Source: Flavobacterium tagetis
Lineage (GTDB): Bacteria; Bacteroidota; Bacteroidia; Flavobacteriales; Flavobacteriaceae
Direction of reading: 5' to 3'
Length of the DNA: 64,000 bases
Assembly (NCBI RefSeq): GCF_016735615.1
Contig: NZ_JAERSF010000001.1
Coordinates: forward strand, 1,364,001-1,428,000
Position numbers and translations under genes: made by a program. The notes under the pieces were generated by a model. That model was given only the letters and a program-made list of their open reading frames with translations, was not told the DNA's origin and ran no database searches. Numbering within the stretch: position 1 is the first letter of the stretch; every line of letters starts with the position of its first letter. Below, in pieces: positions 8,014-18,426 of the stretch.

Positions 8014-11000
8014 ATGATGAGAAAATTACTTTACTCGTTTTTATTTTTCATTTCCTCTAAAATTTTATCCAAAAGATTAAGTACACCAAGTTTAGGATTG
8101 CTTTGTGTTGGGATGTTTTTTGTGGTTTCGTTTGTTAAGGCTGAAACATTTTATTCGAAAGCAACTGGTGATCCAAATGTTTTAAGTAGATGGGGTAAGA
8201 ATTTAGATGGAACAGGAACCGCTCCAACAACTTTTGGAAGCACAGCTGATACATTTGTAATTCGTAATGGTAGTACAATGACAACTACTGGTTCTGATTG
8301 GACTGTAGCTGGTACAGTTACCATAAATAATGATGGGGCATTAGTTGTTAATAGCAATATGAATATTAATCTTGGGAACTTTAATATTGATGGTGGTGGT
8401 ATTGCAACAATTAACCGTAGTTTAACTGTAACAGGAGTAACAAATATAACAGGTACAATAAATTTTGGTTCAACAAATAGCACCAGTAGAATTATGACTT
8501 TTACAGGAGCACTAACTCTAAACAATGGAGCTGTTTGGAATGAAACAACAAATGGCGCAGCAGCTACATTTAGTTTTGGTAATAATTTTACAAATAATGC
8601 TACTACATTTGTTGCTCAAAATCCAACACATACTTTTACCGGGACAAATAGATCATTAAATGGGAATACTACCACATTGATACCTAATGTTTCCGTTACT
8701 GGAATATATACTAATAATATTAGTACACTCACAGTTTCTTCGGCTCTTTCAGGTGGTGGCACATTAACAAATGCTACTGGAATGTTGCTTAATATTGGAG
8801 GAACTTCAACAATAACTAATTTAGTTGCATCTACTGCAGTAAATACTGTAAACTATAATGGATCGGGTAATCAAACTATTAAAGTAACTACTTACAGTAA
8901 TCTCGTAATTTCTGGAGGTGGCTCAAAAACAGCTACTGGAAATCTTACAATCAACAATGATTTTACTTTATCAGGAGGAACTTTTGTGGCTAATAATGCA
9001 ACTAGTTATACGCATTCTATATTAGGGAATTATATCCAAACAGGAGGTATTTTTGATTTTAATGCAGGTACTTCGGGAGTAAGTAAAGTCAATATTGCTG
9101 GTAATTTTACAAATACAGCAGGAGCTGGGTCAATAACAACTGTAGGGGTTGTACAAAATGGAATTTTTACTTTTAATGGAACTGGGATACAAACATTAAC
9201 TATGCCAGCTGATGCAGCTGCTATTTTTACTAAGTATAATGTAAATTCTGGGAGTACTTTAAAATTAGCTTCAGATCTTACCTTAAGTACAGCTTTAACT
9301 AGTGATACAGATCCTTGGATGGGAGAGCTTAATACTAGTGGCGTAATTGATTTGGGTAATTATAAAGTTACTGCCTCAGGAGGTAGAGGAAGTTCAGGAA
9401 CGGCAAAGTTTATATTGAATTCAGGAGCGACATTAATTACGGCAAATGCCACTGGTGTAGATGGTTCCGTGCCTAATACAGCCACGATGCTACGAACTTT
9501 TGATTCAGGAGCGAATTATACTTTCAATGGAACGGTTGCTCAGACAACTAGTGCAGGCTTACCTGGAACGGTAAATAATCTCACAATTAGTAATACCAAC
9601 TCAGCGGGAGTTACATTAAGTAAAGCAACAACAGTAAGTAAGAACTTTTCTATTTTGGCGGGGTCAATTGTTAATTTGAGTACATTTACGCATAGCACTG
9701 CAACACTTACACTTGGAGGGGCAGTAATGATTCCTGGATCTTGGGGATCTACAGGTTCTGCAGCATTAAATAAAAATGATATTTATTTTGTGGCAGCAGC
9801 AAGCGGGATTGTTAATAATACCTGTACCTCGCCTGTAATTACAAATCAACCACAAGCATTGATGGTGTGTGAAGGAGGATCAGGAACTTTTTCAGTTGCA
9901 TCATCGACTTCAGGAGTTTCTTATCAATGGCAATATTCATTAAATGGTACAAGTTGGACAAACATTGATGCTTCATTGGGGACTTATGTATCTGGATATT
10001 CTACCAATACTTTAAGCTTAAGTAATACACCAGTTGGTTGGAATAGCTATCGAGTAAGATGTATAGTCTATAATGGTTTGTGTGCAGTTAATTCGAACTC
10101 TGCATTATTGACAGTAAATCAAGCTCCAACAGCTAATGCAGGTATTGACCAATATGGCACTGGTGCATTTACAATGACGGCTAATACACCAACTTTTGGT
10201 ACAGGTACTTGGAGTATCGTAAGCGGTCCAAATATGAATACAAATCAGTTTGGTGGTGGTCTTTCTAATCCAACGGCTACATTTACCCCTTCTGGAGCAG
10301 GAATTTATACATTAAGATGGACAATCACCAATAGCTGTGGCACATCGACAGATGACGTAGTCCTTTCTAATTGTGTGGGCAATTTAATTAAAAATGGTGA
10401 TTTCAGTACTGGAACAAGCCAATATTGGTCAAAAGCGACCACAAAAGGATCTTATGTGGAAGTGTATGGTGAAAGTGTTTATTTTGGAAATGGAAATAGT
10501 GAATTTACTGCAGAATTAGATTCGCAAGCATCATTAGGGCAAAGTGTAACTGTTATTCCAAATGTTCCTTATACTTTAAGCTTTCTGTATGCCCGTAGAC
10601 CGGGATCTTCTCCTACTACTGCGCTTGATTTTAAAATAGTAGATGGGTCAAATACAATATCACAACATTATACAAGTAGTGATAATACTAGCACACCTGT
10701 ATTTGTTAATTTTCCGTTTACACCAACGACTTCGTCCATATGGATTGAATTTTATAATTCCCTCGAAACGACTACTCTTGGTTCGATCATAGACAATATT
10801 GTTTTACTACCAAGTTCTCAGGTTAATCCAGTGGCGACAACATCACCAAAAGGAAAATATAAAACCTTAGATGCCTGTGATGGAGCAAGTGTTCAATTGG
10901 ACGTGGATAATATTTCTGACCCCAATGTAACATACACTTGGTCTACCACATCTACAGGAGTTACATTTTCGCGCACTGATATAAAAAATCCTAAAATTAC

Positions 11001-13953
11001 CGTAACAGGAACAGGAACTAAAAATGCAACAGTTGTTGTAACAACGACACCAGGAGGTTGTTCTTCTACTGCTTCTACTACTTATGTTAATGTATTGGCG
11101 CTGCCAGTAGCAGGCTTAACCAGCAGTGATGCCGATAATATATTCTGTGCGGGAACGTCAGTTACTTTTACCGCATCGGGAGGAACAAGCTATGCGTTTA
11201 AAGTGGGCTCGACAGTAGTGCAGTCAGGAAACAGTGCAACTTATACAACTACAGCTTTGACAAACGGACAGATTGTGACAGTGGATGTTACGAATGCTTC
11301 GGGGTGTACAAAAACTTCGACTGGAATTACGAATACAGTAAACGCGATTCCTACAGCAGGATTGAGTAGCAGTGATTCAGATAACACTTTCTGTGCTGGA
11401 ACGTCAGTTACCTTTACTGCATCAGGAGGAACAAGTTATGTGTTTAAAGTAGGCTCGACAGTAGTGCAGTCAGGAAACAGTGCAACTTACACAACTGCAT
11501 CGTTAACAAACGGGCAGGTTGTGAGTGTGGATGTTACGAATGCTTCAGGCTGTACATCAACAAGTGCTGGAATTACCAATACAGTAAATGCTCTTCCTAC
11601 AGCAGGATTGAGTAGCAGCGATTCTGATAACACTTTCTGTGCTGGAACGTCAGTTACCTTTACCGCATCAGGAGGAACAAGTTATGCGTTTAAAGTGGGC
11701 TCGACAGTAGTGCAGTCAGGAAACAGCACAACTTATACAACTACAGCTTTGACAAATGGACAGGTTGTGAGTGTGGATGTTACAAATGCTTCAGGCTGTA
11801 CATCAACAAGTGCTGGAATTACGAATACGGTAAACGCGCTTCCTATAGCAGGATTGACAAGCAGCGATTCTGATAACACTTTCTGTGCTGGAACGTCAGT
11901 TATCTTTACCGCATCAGGAGGAACAAGTTATGTGTTTAAAGTGGGCTCGACAGTAATGCAGTCAGGAAATAGCACGACTTATACAACTACAGCTTTAACA
12001 AACGGACAGGTTGTGAGTGTGGATGTTACTAATGTTTCAGGCTGTACATCAACAAGTGTGGGAATTACTAATACGGTACATGCACTTCCTACAGTCCCAA
12101 CAATCACAAAAAACAACGATGCTGCATGTAATACTTTAGGAAGTATAACTCTGACTGATTTGCCAGCAGACTGGACAATTAGCCAAACAGGTCAGATGGG
12201 ATCGCACTCATATGATGGTACAGACTTTAGTTTACATATCGAAGGATTAGAAGTGGGGGATTATAGCTTTACGGTTACAAATAAAGCGACAGGTTGTACT
12301 TCAAGTGCAGCTAATGTTACGATAATAAATACTAGTTCTAATACAGATTGGGGACCTTCAGGATGGACAAATGGAGAACCTGATGGAAGTAAAAGTGTTA
12401 CGATTTCATCTTTAGCAAATGGTCAGCCTTTTTCACTGGCTAAGCCAAATATAGACGCATGTTCTCTAACTATTACAGTTGGATCTGATGTAATTGTCCC
12501 ATCAGGAGTAACTTTGACTATCACAAATAAAGTTACAAGTAATGGTAAATTGGTGTTTGAAAGTGGCTCAAGCTTAATACAAACTACCAATGTGCAAAAC
12601 AGTGGAGATATTGTATACAAAAGGGTAACTTCAATTCGTCGTTTTGATTTGACATATTGGTCTAGTCCTATCACTTCAACGAAACAAGATGGTTTTATGA
12701 TGAAAGATTTATCTCCAGAAACTTTATTTGACAAATATTCCTATTGGTCTTCTAGTTTCAAGTGGGCAACAGATCTTTACGGCAATATGGAAATGAAACC
12801 TGGAATAGGCTATAGCATTAGAGGCCCGCAGTCTTTTAGCATTGAAACTCCTGGTGAATTTATTGGAAAATTCTCAGGAATACCTAATAACGGAGACGTT
12901 CCAATTTCAACTACAGCGGATAAATATCTTCTTATCGGAAACCCTTACCCATCTGCTATCGATGGCCGAAAATTTATTACCGATAATGGTGATGTTGGAG
13001 CACTATACTTTTGGACGCATATGTCGCTTCCAAAAAAAGCGGAAGGAAGCAATACCTACAAATATAGCAGCCCAGATTATGCAGTATTCACATTGCTTGG
13101 AGCAACAAGGGCCACAACTGGAGGCGAGACTCCTACTGGATATATTGGCGTGGGACAAGGTTTCTTTATAAAACCAAAAGTCACTTCAGTTAAATTTAAT
13201 AATGGGCAGCGTGTACAAGCACAGAATTCACAATTTTTTAAAACCACGGCAAAGGAAGCTGCAATTGAAGTAAACCGCTTATGGTTAACTCTAAGCAATA
13301 CTGATGATGCTTATAAACAAATATTGATCGGATACGCAGAAGGCGCAACAAACAGCTTCGATTACAATTATGATGCAGTTACGTTAGCAGGAAACACTTA
13401 CGTAGACTTCTATACTATAAATGAGGCGCAAAAGCTGTCTATCCAAGCGAGAAGTTTGCCTTTTGACAATACAGAAAGAATTCCTCTTGGCTATAAATCA
13501 GTTGCTGAAACTCAGCTTACAATTTCGATCGATCATGCAGATGGATTTTTTAACCAGCAAGCCGTTTATCTTGAAGATAAAACAACAGGCACCATAACAG
13601 ACCTGCGAGCTTCAAATTATACTTTCAAAACCGGCATCGGAACTTTTACAGATCGTTTTGTATTACGTTATACCAATAAAACATTAGGAACAGATGATAT
13701 AGAAAACCTTGAAAATAGTGTTTTGATTTCTGTAAAAAACAAAATAGTAAATATTACTTGTTCTAAAGAAACAATCAAAGAAGTTAATATTTTTAATGTA
13801 GGAGCTCAGTTATTATATACTAAAAACAAAGTAAATTCATCAGAAATAGAGATTAATAGTTTACACTCTAGCGATCAGGTTTTATTAGTTAAAGTAACTT
13901 TAGAAAATGGTTCTACTATTACCAAAAAAGTGATTTTTTCTAATTTAGAATAA
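8014..13953 (+). CDS. Giant T9SS type C adhesin-like protein (1979 aa)
   Basis: Secreted, with an unusual long N-terminus holding two hydrophobic stretches (residues about 4-17 and 27-43) before a likely cleavage near VKAE. Residues 45-590 are Thr/Asn/Gly-rich repeated beta strands (NGSTMTTTGSDWTVAGTVTI), typical of a beta-solenoid adhesin. Then come an Ig-like domain (about 604-703), a PKD-like domain (about 704-788), a jelly-roll/CBM-like domain starting NLIKNGDFSTG (about 789-935), another beta domain, four 82-residue tandem repeats (1030-1357), and a SprB-like unit (about 1360-1440). The shared C-terminal module begins near residue 1542 (RRFDLTYWSSPI) and ends in a T9SS type C sorting domain. 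No enzyme motif is visible; attachment or glycan binding is inferred. Terminator at 13971. Confidence 0.85.
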   Translation: MMRKLLYSFLFFISSKILSKRLSTPSLGLLCVGMFFVVSFVKAETFYSKATGDPNVLSRWGKNLDGTGTAPTTFGSTADTFVIRNGSTMTTTGSDWTVAGTVTINNDGALVVNSNMNINLGNFNIDGGGIATINRSLTVTGVTNITGTINFGSTNSTSRIMTFTGALTLNNGAVWNETTNGAAATFSFGNNFTNNATTFVAQNPTHTFTGTNRSLNGNTTTLIPNVSVTGIYTNNISTLTVSSALSGGGTLTNATGMLLNIGGTSTITNLVASTAVNTVNYNGSGNQTIKVTTYSNLVISGGGSKTATGNLTINNDFTLSGGTFVANNATSYTHSILGNYIQTGGIFDFNAGTSGVSKVNIAGNFTNTAGAGSITTVGVVQNGIFTFNGTGIQTLTMPADAAAIFTKYNVNSGSTLKLASDLTLSTALTSDTDPWMGELNTSGVIDLGNYKVTASGGRGSSGTAKFILNSGATLITANATGVDGSVPNTATMLRTFDSGANYTFNGTVAQTTSAGLPGTVNNLTISNTNSAGVTLSKATTVSKNFSILAGSIVNLSTFTHSTATLTLGGAVMIPGSWGSTGSAALNKNDIYFVAAASGIVNNTCTSPVITNQPQALMVCEGGSGTFSVASSTSGVSYQWQYSLNGTSWTNIDASLGTYVSGYSTNTLSLSNTPVGWNSYRVRCIVYNGLCAVNSNSALLTVNQAPTANAGIDQYGTGAFTMTANTPTFGTGTWSIVSGPNMNTNQFGGGLSNPTATFTPSGAGIYTLRWTITNSCGTSTDDVVLSNCVGNLIKNGDFSTGTSQYWSKATTKGSYVEVYGESVYFGNGNSEFTAELDSQASLGQSVTVIPNVPYTLSFLYARRPGSSPTTALDFKIVDGSNTISQHYTSSDNTSTPVFVNFPFTPTTSSIWIEFYNSLETTTLGSIIDNIVLLPSSQVNPVATTSPKGKYKTLDACDGASVQLDVDNISDPNVTYTWSTTSTGVTFSRTDIKNPKITVTGTGTKNATVVVTTTPGGCSSTASTTYVNVLALPVAGLTSSDADNIFCAGTSVTFTASGGTSYAFKVGSTVVQSGNSATYTTTALTNGQIVTVDVTNASGCTKTSTGITNTVNAIPTAGLSSSDSDNTFCAGTSVTFTASGGTSYVFKVGSTVVQSGNSATYTTASLTNGQVVSVDVTNASGCTSTSAGITNTVNALPTAGLSSSDSDNTFCAGTSVTFTASGGTSYAFKVGSTVVQSGNSTTYTTTALTNGQVVSVDVTNASGCTSTSAGITNTVNALPIAGLTSSDSDNTFCAGTSVIFTASGGTSYVFKVGSTVMQSGNSTTYTTTALTNGQVVSVDVTNVSGCTSTSVGITNTVHALPTVPTITKNNDAACNTLGSITLTDLPADWTISQTGQMGSHSYDGTDFSLHIEGLEVGDYSFTVTNKATGCTSSAANVTIINTSSNTDWGPSGWTNGEPDGSKSVTISSLANGQPFSLAKPNIDACSLTITVGSDVIVPSGVTLTITNKVTSNGKLVFESGSSLIQTTNVQNSGDIVYKRVTSIRRFDLTYWSSPITSTKQDGFMMKDLSPETLFDKYSYWSSSFKWATDLYGNMEMKPGIGYSIRGPQSFSIETPGEFIGKFSGIPNNGDVPISTTADKYLLIGNPYPSAIDGRKFITDNGDVGALYFWTHMSLPKKAEGSNTYKYSSPDYAVFTLLGATRATTGGETPTGYIGVGQGFFIKPKVTSVKFNNGQRVQAQNSQFFKTTAKEAAIEVNRLWLTLSNTDDAYKQILIGYAEGATNSFDYNYDAVTLAGNTYVDFYTINEAQKLSIQARSLPFDNTERIPLGYKSVAETQLTISIDHADGFFNQQAVYLEDKTTGTITDLRASNYTFKTGIGTFTDRFVLRYTNKTLGTDDIENLENSVLISVKNKIVNITCSKETIKEVNIFNVGAQLLYTKNKVNSSEIEINSLHSSDQVLLVKVTLENGSTITKKVIFSNLE
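11101..12084 (+). repeat. Four tandem 246-bp coding repeats
   Basis: Units begin at 11101, 11347, 11593 and 11839 and are in frame, 82 residues each. Each reads LPxAGLxSSDxDNxFCAGTS, then VTFTASGGTSY.FKVGSTV.QSGNS.TYTT and VDVTNASGCTSTSxGITNTV. The DNA is highly similar between units, particularly units 2-4, so the number could change by unequal recombination. Confidence 0.9.
12709..13688 (+). repeat. Right arm of 980-bp near-identical inverted repeat
   Basis: Partner of 2925-3904 in opposite orientation, the same length and without gaps. It covers the shared C-terminal module from the LSPETLFDKYSYW motif to NKTLG and stops just before the last ~85 residues, which are only about half identical between the two proteins. 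Confidence 0.85.
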
Positions 13954-13970
13954 AAAAGTAACACTTCATT

Positions 13971-14007
13971 AAAGCCCATTCTTTTCTTAAGAATGGGCTT
14001 TTTTTAT
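13971..14007 (+). terminator. Rho-independent terminator
   Basis: A 13-bp stem (AAAGCCCATTCTT with AAGAATGGGCTTT) with a 5-base loop and a T-run, 18 bases after the stop of the upstream giant gene. Confidence 0.85.
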
Positions 14008-14047
14008 TATATAATATCCCTAAATCTTGGTATTGTATTTTTGATTA

Positions 14048-17000
14048 ATGCTTTATAATTTTAGTCCAATTCTTATAATAATTAACTTTAATTATACAGT
14101 TTTGATTAAAAATATACTTTATTCGTTAATGATAATCTCATTATCATCTCAAGCAATTTTCTCGCAGCAAGGTAAAGTTGATAGCTCATTTAATGTTCTT
14201 GATGATGGTCAAAATGGAGATGGATTTGATAATACTGTGCGTACACTTCTTCTTCTGAAAGATGGAACTTTAATTGTAGGAGGAGACTATCTGAGTTTGA
14301 ATGGATCTCCAACTTCATATCTTACTCGTTTAAATCCAGAAGGCTCTATAGATGAAAGCTTCAATACAGGTACAGGTTTTAATGGTAAAATTTATGCTTC
14401 TTGTTTGCAGTCAGATGGGAAAATTATAGTTGGAGGAAACTTTACAAGCTTTAACGGAATTAATGTAGGTAGAATAATCCGTCTAAATGAAGATGGTTCT
14501 TATGATGCTACTTTCAATACAACAACTGGAGCAACTACAGGAATTGTTTATGATATTGCCATACAGTCTGATGGGAAGATAATTATTGTAGGCAGTTTTA
14601 CAAAATATAACAATAGTATAGTAAATAGAGTGGCACGTTTATTACCAAACGGAACACTCGATTCTACTTTTCTAACAGGTTCTGGATCTGCATTAAACAT
14701 TACACACGCAAAAGTCTTATCTGACCAGAAAATAATTCTCACAGGCAATTTTACAGTATTTAATGGTGTTTCTGCTAATCGAATAATTCGATTAAATACT
14801 AATGGGACTTTTGATTCTACCTTCAATAGTGGTACAGGTTTTAATGATGATGTTAATGCTATTGCCTTGCAGACTGATGGGAAACTAGTTTTGGGCGGTA
14901 ACTTTACCCTTTTTAATAATATTGTAGCTAATAGAATTATTCGATTGAACGAAGATGGGACTAAAGACGAAAGTTTTATAACGGGTTCTGGCTTTAGTAA
15001 AGAAGGGGTTCAAGCAATCAAAATTAATGAAAAAGGAGAAATAATGATTGGTGGTTCTTTTACAGGATTTTACAACGGCACTGAAACGATAAGATTAATT
15101 TTTCTCCAAGCAGATGGGAGTGTAAAACCTAATTTCGATATCGGATCAGGCCCGGCGTCCGCTTCAGTGCTAGCTATAGAATTTGATGATGAAGATTCTT
15201 GGTTTGCAGGAGGATCTTTTACGGTCTTTAATGGTCAAAATCAAGGCAGATTAGTAAAAATTAGTAGTGAAGGAGAACATGATATTTCTTATTTAGCATC
15301 TGGAATTGGTTTTGATAATTCTGTACTTAGTATTTTGCCTCTTCCAAATAGAAAAACAATAATCGGAGGTAATTTTAAAAAGTTTAATGGAAATGCCGCT
15401 CCCAAAATTGCTTGTCTATTGGAAAACGGAATGATTGATCCTGCTTTTAATAATTCGGGAAGTAATAATTTGGTAAAAACTATAGCATTACAAACTGATG
15501 GGAAGATTGTTTTAGGGGGAAATTTTACAAAATACAATGATCTTACCAATAATCGGATTGTTAGAATATTTTCTGATGGAGAAATAGATGAATCATTGAA
15601 AACAGGTGATGGATTTAATGGACAAGTATATACATTGGCAATTCAGCCCGATCAGAAAATAATTGCCGCTGGAGCATTTACAAAGTATAATGGTTCAACA
15701 GCTAATACGAGTAGAATTGTTAGAATATTGTCAGATGGCACAAAAGACCCTGATTTTAATATTGGTTTAGGTGCTGACGGAACTATAGAAAGTGTAGTTA
15801 TTCAATTAGACGGAAAGATTCTTGTAGGAGGACATTTTAAAAAATTTAATGATGTTCCTTTTGCAGGTTTAGTAAGATTAAAACCAAATGGAAGTATTGA
15901 TGAAAGCTTTAATATTGGGGATGGTTTTGATAAATATGTTTATGCAATTGCACTTCAATCTGATGATAAGATTATTGTTGGAGGCTCTTTCCTGACTTTT
16001 AATGGTATTTCGCAAAAGCGAATTATCCGATTAAACAGTGACGGAACTTTGGATCGAACATTCGATTCTGGTGCTGGATTCAGCAAAGGAGACGTTCGTA
16101 CTATTCTGATACAACCAGACGACAGGATTTTAGTTGGAGGAACTTTTGCAGGAACATACAATTCTTTGTCTTCTTCGAGGTTGATTCGATTATTGCCTTC
16201 CGGATCTTATGATAATACTTTTAGAGCTCCATTAAATAATACGCTATATGCAATGAATTTCAGTGAAGATTATAAATTGATCATAGGAGGGAATTTTAAT
16301 TCGGTTTCAGGTATTTCAAAACATAGGATTGCTCGTTTAAAACTTTGTGTAAATACAACAACTTGGAGCGGAACTTCATGGTCAAAGGGTTATCCTTCCG
16401 CAGGAAAAGATGTTTATTTTAATGAAAGTTTTCCAAATTTGACGACAGCTAATATTTGTGGCTGTACTATCGAAAAAGGAAAAACAGTAACATTACTTGA
16501 AAATAATACACTCGGTATTGAGTTTTCTTATACTGGTGAAGGAATACTCGTTTTAGAAAATTCTGCCAGTTTGTATCAAGATGACGATGATATTGTAAAT
16601 AATGGAATTGTTCATGTAAAAAGAAAAACAAAGCCAATAATTAGATTCGATCTCACCTATTGGTCTTCTCCAGTGGCCGATATGAAATTATTCGATTTTT
16701 CGCCTGAAACACTTTTTGACAAATATTCTTGGTATGATCCTATTGCGGGTTGGAAAACAAATCTTAACGGAAGCATGACAATGACCCTTGGAAATGGATA
16801 CAGTATTAGAGGTCCGCAAAGTTTCTCAACTACAGAACGAGCAGTATTTGAAGGTGTTTTTAAGGGAATTCCAAATAATGGGAAAGTAGAAGTTGAATTT
16901 GGTGTTGCAGATCGATTTTATTTAGTAGGCAATCCATACCCAAGCGCAATAAGTGCAGATGAATTTTTAATAGAGAATGTCCCAAAAACAAAAGGGGCGC

Positions 17001-17971
17001 TATATTTTTGGACACATAATACTCCGCCAAGAATTACTACACCAGGCACTAATACCTATCGGTATAGCAATGATGATTTTGCGGTTTATAATTTATTAGG
17101 AGGTGTTGGCACAAGTTCAGCTTTAAGTTCTGGAGTAAATAATGATACACCAGATGGCATAATCGCTTCAGGACAAGCTTTTTTTGTAAAAAGCAATCAG
17201 ACTGGATTTCTAGAGTTTAATAATAGCATGAGAGTCCGAGATAAAAACACCTCTTTTTTTCGCCCATCTCTGAACTCACAATTGAAATCTGCAAGTGAAA
17301 AGCATAGATTTTGGTTGAATATTAAAAATAATGAAAATGAATTTAAACAGATTCTTTTAGGATATGCAGTGGGTGCTTCTAATTTTTTAGATTTAAATTA
17401 TGATGCAGAATATTTAAGTTCAAGCATGTCATTGGATTTTTACAGTATAGTAGAAGATAAAAAAATGGTAATCCAAGGTCGTGAATTGCCTTTTTTAGAA
17501 AGCGATTCAATTTTTATAGGTTATAAAACTACTGTTAAAGATAATTTTAAAATTGAAATTGATCGTCAAGATCAATTTTTTAATGGCAAATCTATTTTTT
17601 TAGTGGATAAAGAATTAAATAGAACGCATAATCTTTCTGATGGTCCCTATCAATTTGATTCTGAAATAGGTGCTTTTAATAATCGCTTCTCAATAATTTA
17701 TATTAATAGAGCCTTAGGAAATAAGACTTTTGGAGAGAATTCAAATAACGTTTTAATTTCTGTTAAAAATCGAATCATAAATATTGAATCTGATAAAGAG
17801 AGTATTAAGGAAGTAATAATATTTGATGTTTCAGGGAATCAATTGTATAAGAAAGATAATCTCGAAACTAAAAATGTATCGATTCAAAACTTATTTTCTT
17901 CACATCAGGTTTTATTGGCAAAAGTCATTTTTGGAAATGGTAAATCAACTTCAAAAAAGGTAATTTTTTAA
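14048..17971 (+). CDS. Giant T9SS type C protein with delta-60 repeat propeller
   Basis: A 1307-residue secreted protein. Residues about 45-770 consist of about a dozen delta-60 repeats of 50-60 residues, each with a pattern such as ALQSDGKIIVGGNFTSFNG...RIIRLNEDGSYDATFN (broken here at the variable loop), a beta-propeller-like arrangement. From about residue 864 comes the module shared with neighbours (RFDLTYWSSPVADM, LFDFSPETLFDKYSW, VGNPYPSAI), and the end is a T9SS type C sorting domain (IFDVSGNQLYKKD ... TSKKVIF). The N-terminus has two hydrophobic stretches; ATG 14048 was chosen, but TTG 14102 would give a shorter conventional signal peptide (ending IFSQQ). It starts only 41 bases after the upstream terminator. 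Function: probable surface adhesion or protein binding; no catalytic motif. Confidence 0.85.
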   Translation: MLYNFSPILIIINFNYTVLIKNILYSLMIISLSSQAIFSQQGKVDSSFNVLDDGQNGDGFDNTVRTLLLLKDGTLIVGGDYLSLNGSPTSYLTRLNPEGSIDESFNTGTGFNGKIYASCLQSDGKIIVGGNFTSFNGINVGRIIRLNEDGSYDATFNTTTGATTGIVYDIAIQSDGKIIIVGSFTKYNNSIVNRVARLLPNGTLDSTFLTGSGSALNITHAKVLSDQKIILTGNFTVFNGVSANRIIRLNTNGTFDSTFNSGTGFNDDVNAIALQTDGKLVLGGNFTLFNNIVANRIIRLNEDGTKDESFITGSGFSKEGVQAIKINEKGEIMIGGSFTGFYNGTETIRLIFLQADGSVKPNFDIGSGPASASVLAIEFDDEDSWFAGGSFTVFNGQNQGRLVKISSEGEHDISYLASGIGFDNSVLSILPLPNRKTIIGGNFKKFNGNAAPKIACLLENGMIDPAFNNSGSNNLVKTIALQTDGKIVLGGNFTKYNDLTNNRIVRIFSDGEIDESLKTGDGFNGQVYTLAIQPDQKIIAAGAFTKYNGSTANTSRIVRILSDGTKDPDFNIGLGADGTIESVVIQLDGKILVGGHFKKFNDVPFAGLVRLKPNGSIDESFNIGDGFDKYVYAIALQSDDKIIVGGSFLTFNGISQKRIIRLNSDGTLDRTFDSGAGFSKGDVRTILIQPDDRILVGGTFAGTYNSLSSSRLIRLLPSGSYDNTFRAPLNNTLYAMNFSEDYKLIIGGNFNSVSGISKHRIARLKLCVNTTTWSGTSWSKGYPSAGKDVYFNESFPNLTTANICGCTIEKGKTVTLLENNTLGIEFSYTGEGILVLENSASLYQDDDDIVNNGIVHVKRKTKPIIRFDLTYWSSPVADMKLFDFSPETLFDKYSWYDPIAGWKTNLNGSMTMTLGNGYSIRGPQSFSTTERAVFEGVFKGIPNNGKVEVEFGVADRFYLVGNPYPSAISADEFLIENVPKTKGALYFWTHNTPPRITTPGTNTYRYSNDDFAVYNLLGGVGTSSALSSGVNNDTPDGIIASGQAFFVKSNQTGFLEFNNSMRVRDKNTSFFRPSLNSQLKSASEKHRFWLNIKNNENEFKQILLGYAVGASNFLDLNYDAEYLSSSMSLDFYSIVEDKKMVIQGRELPFLESDSIFIGYKTTVKDNFKIEIDRQDQFFNGKSIFLVDKELNRTHNLSDGPYQFDSEIGAFNNRFSIIYINRALGNKTFGENSNNVLISVKNRIINIESDKESIKEVIIFDVSGNQLYKKDNLETKNVSIQNLFSSHQVLLAKVIFGNGKSTSKKVIF

Positions 17972-17993
17972 ATAAAGTTGAATTGCTAAGTAG

Positions 17994-18030
17994 AATCCTT
18001 TTATAAATTTTATAAAAGGATTTTTGTTTT
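17994..18030 (+). terminator. Rho-independent terminator
   Basis: A 14-bp AT-rich stem (AATCCTTTTATAAA with TTTATAAAAGGATT) followed by TTTGTTTT, 22 bases after the stop of the delta-60 protein gene. Confidence 0.7.
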
Positions 18031-18426
18031 GGTTTAAAATAATGATTTTCAGTTGTTTATGTCCTGTTTGTTTTTAAATTAACAGTTTTTTCTTATTTTT
18101 TGTGTTTTCTCTAATTTAGGTGTTAAAATTATGGGTTTAATACTACATTGGCAATTTCAATGTAAATAAAATCGTACCTTGTAGTATGTTTTAATCGATT
18201 AAAAGCATTTTATATCGATTAAATACTTTTCTATAAGCCCTATTAATTAATTTTTTTTCTTCAAAAATTGCAGTTTAAAAACTGTTGTTTATCTGCCATA
18301 AGTTGATTGCAAAATTGGGGTATATCTTTCAATTCTATATTCTTAAATTATTTGTTTTCAGTTCTATTTTGCAATTAATCTTGTTTTGAGTTTGAATTTA
18401 TTTTTCAATTACTAAAATGCCACAAG
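18031..18426 (+). promoter_or_regulatory. Upstream region of the 1891-residue protein gene with paired ATCGATTAAA sites
   Basis: About 400 bases without a gene. Two identical ATCGATTAAA sequences lie at 18194-18203 and 18214-18223, 20 bases apart, about 205 bases before the ATG. No full match to the flavobacterial promoter consensus was found. The rest is AT-rich without recognisable structure. Confidence 0.35.

Noticed and set aside
12842..13171. A 109-codon ORF with a near-identical counterpart at 3442-3771
   Set aside because: Both are out-of-frame readings of the shared C-terminal module; their similarity only reflects the 980-bp repeat.
2925..13688. Composite transposon flanked by inverted copies
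   Set aside because: The arms are coding parts of surface proteins, with no transposase, terminal repeats or target duplication seen.
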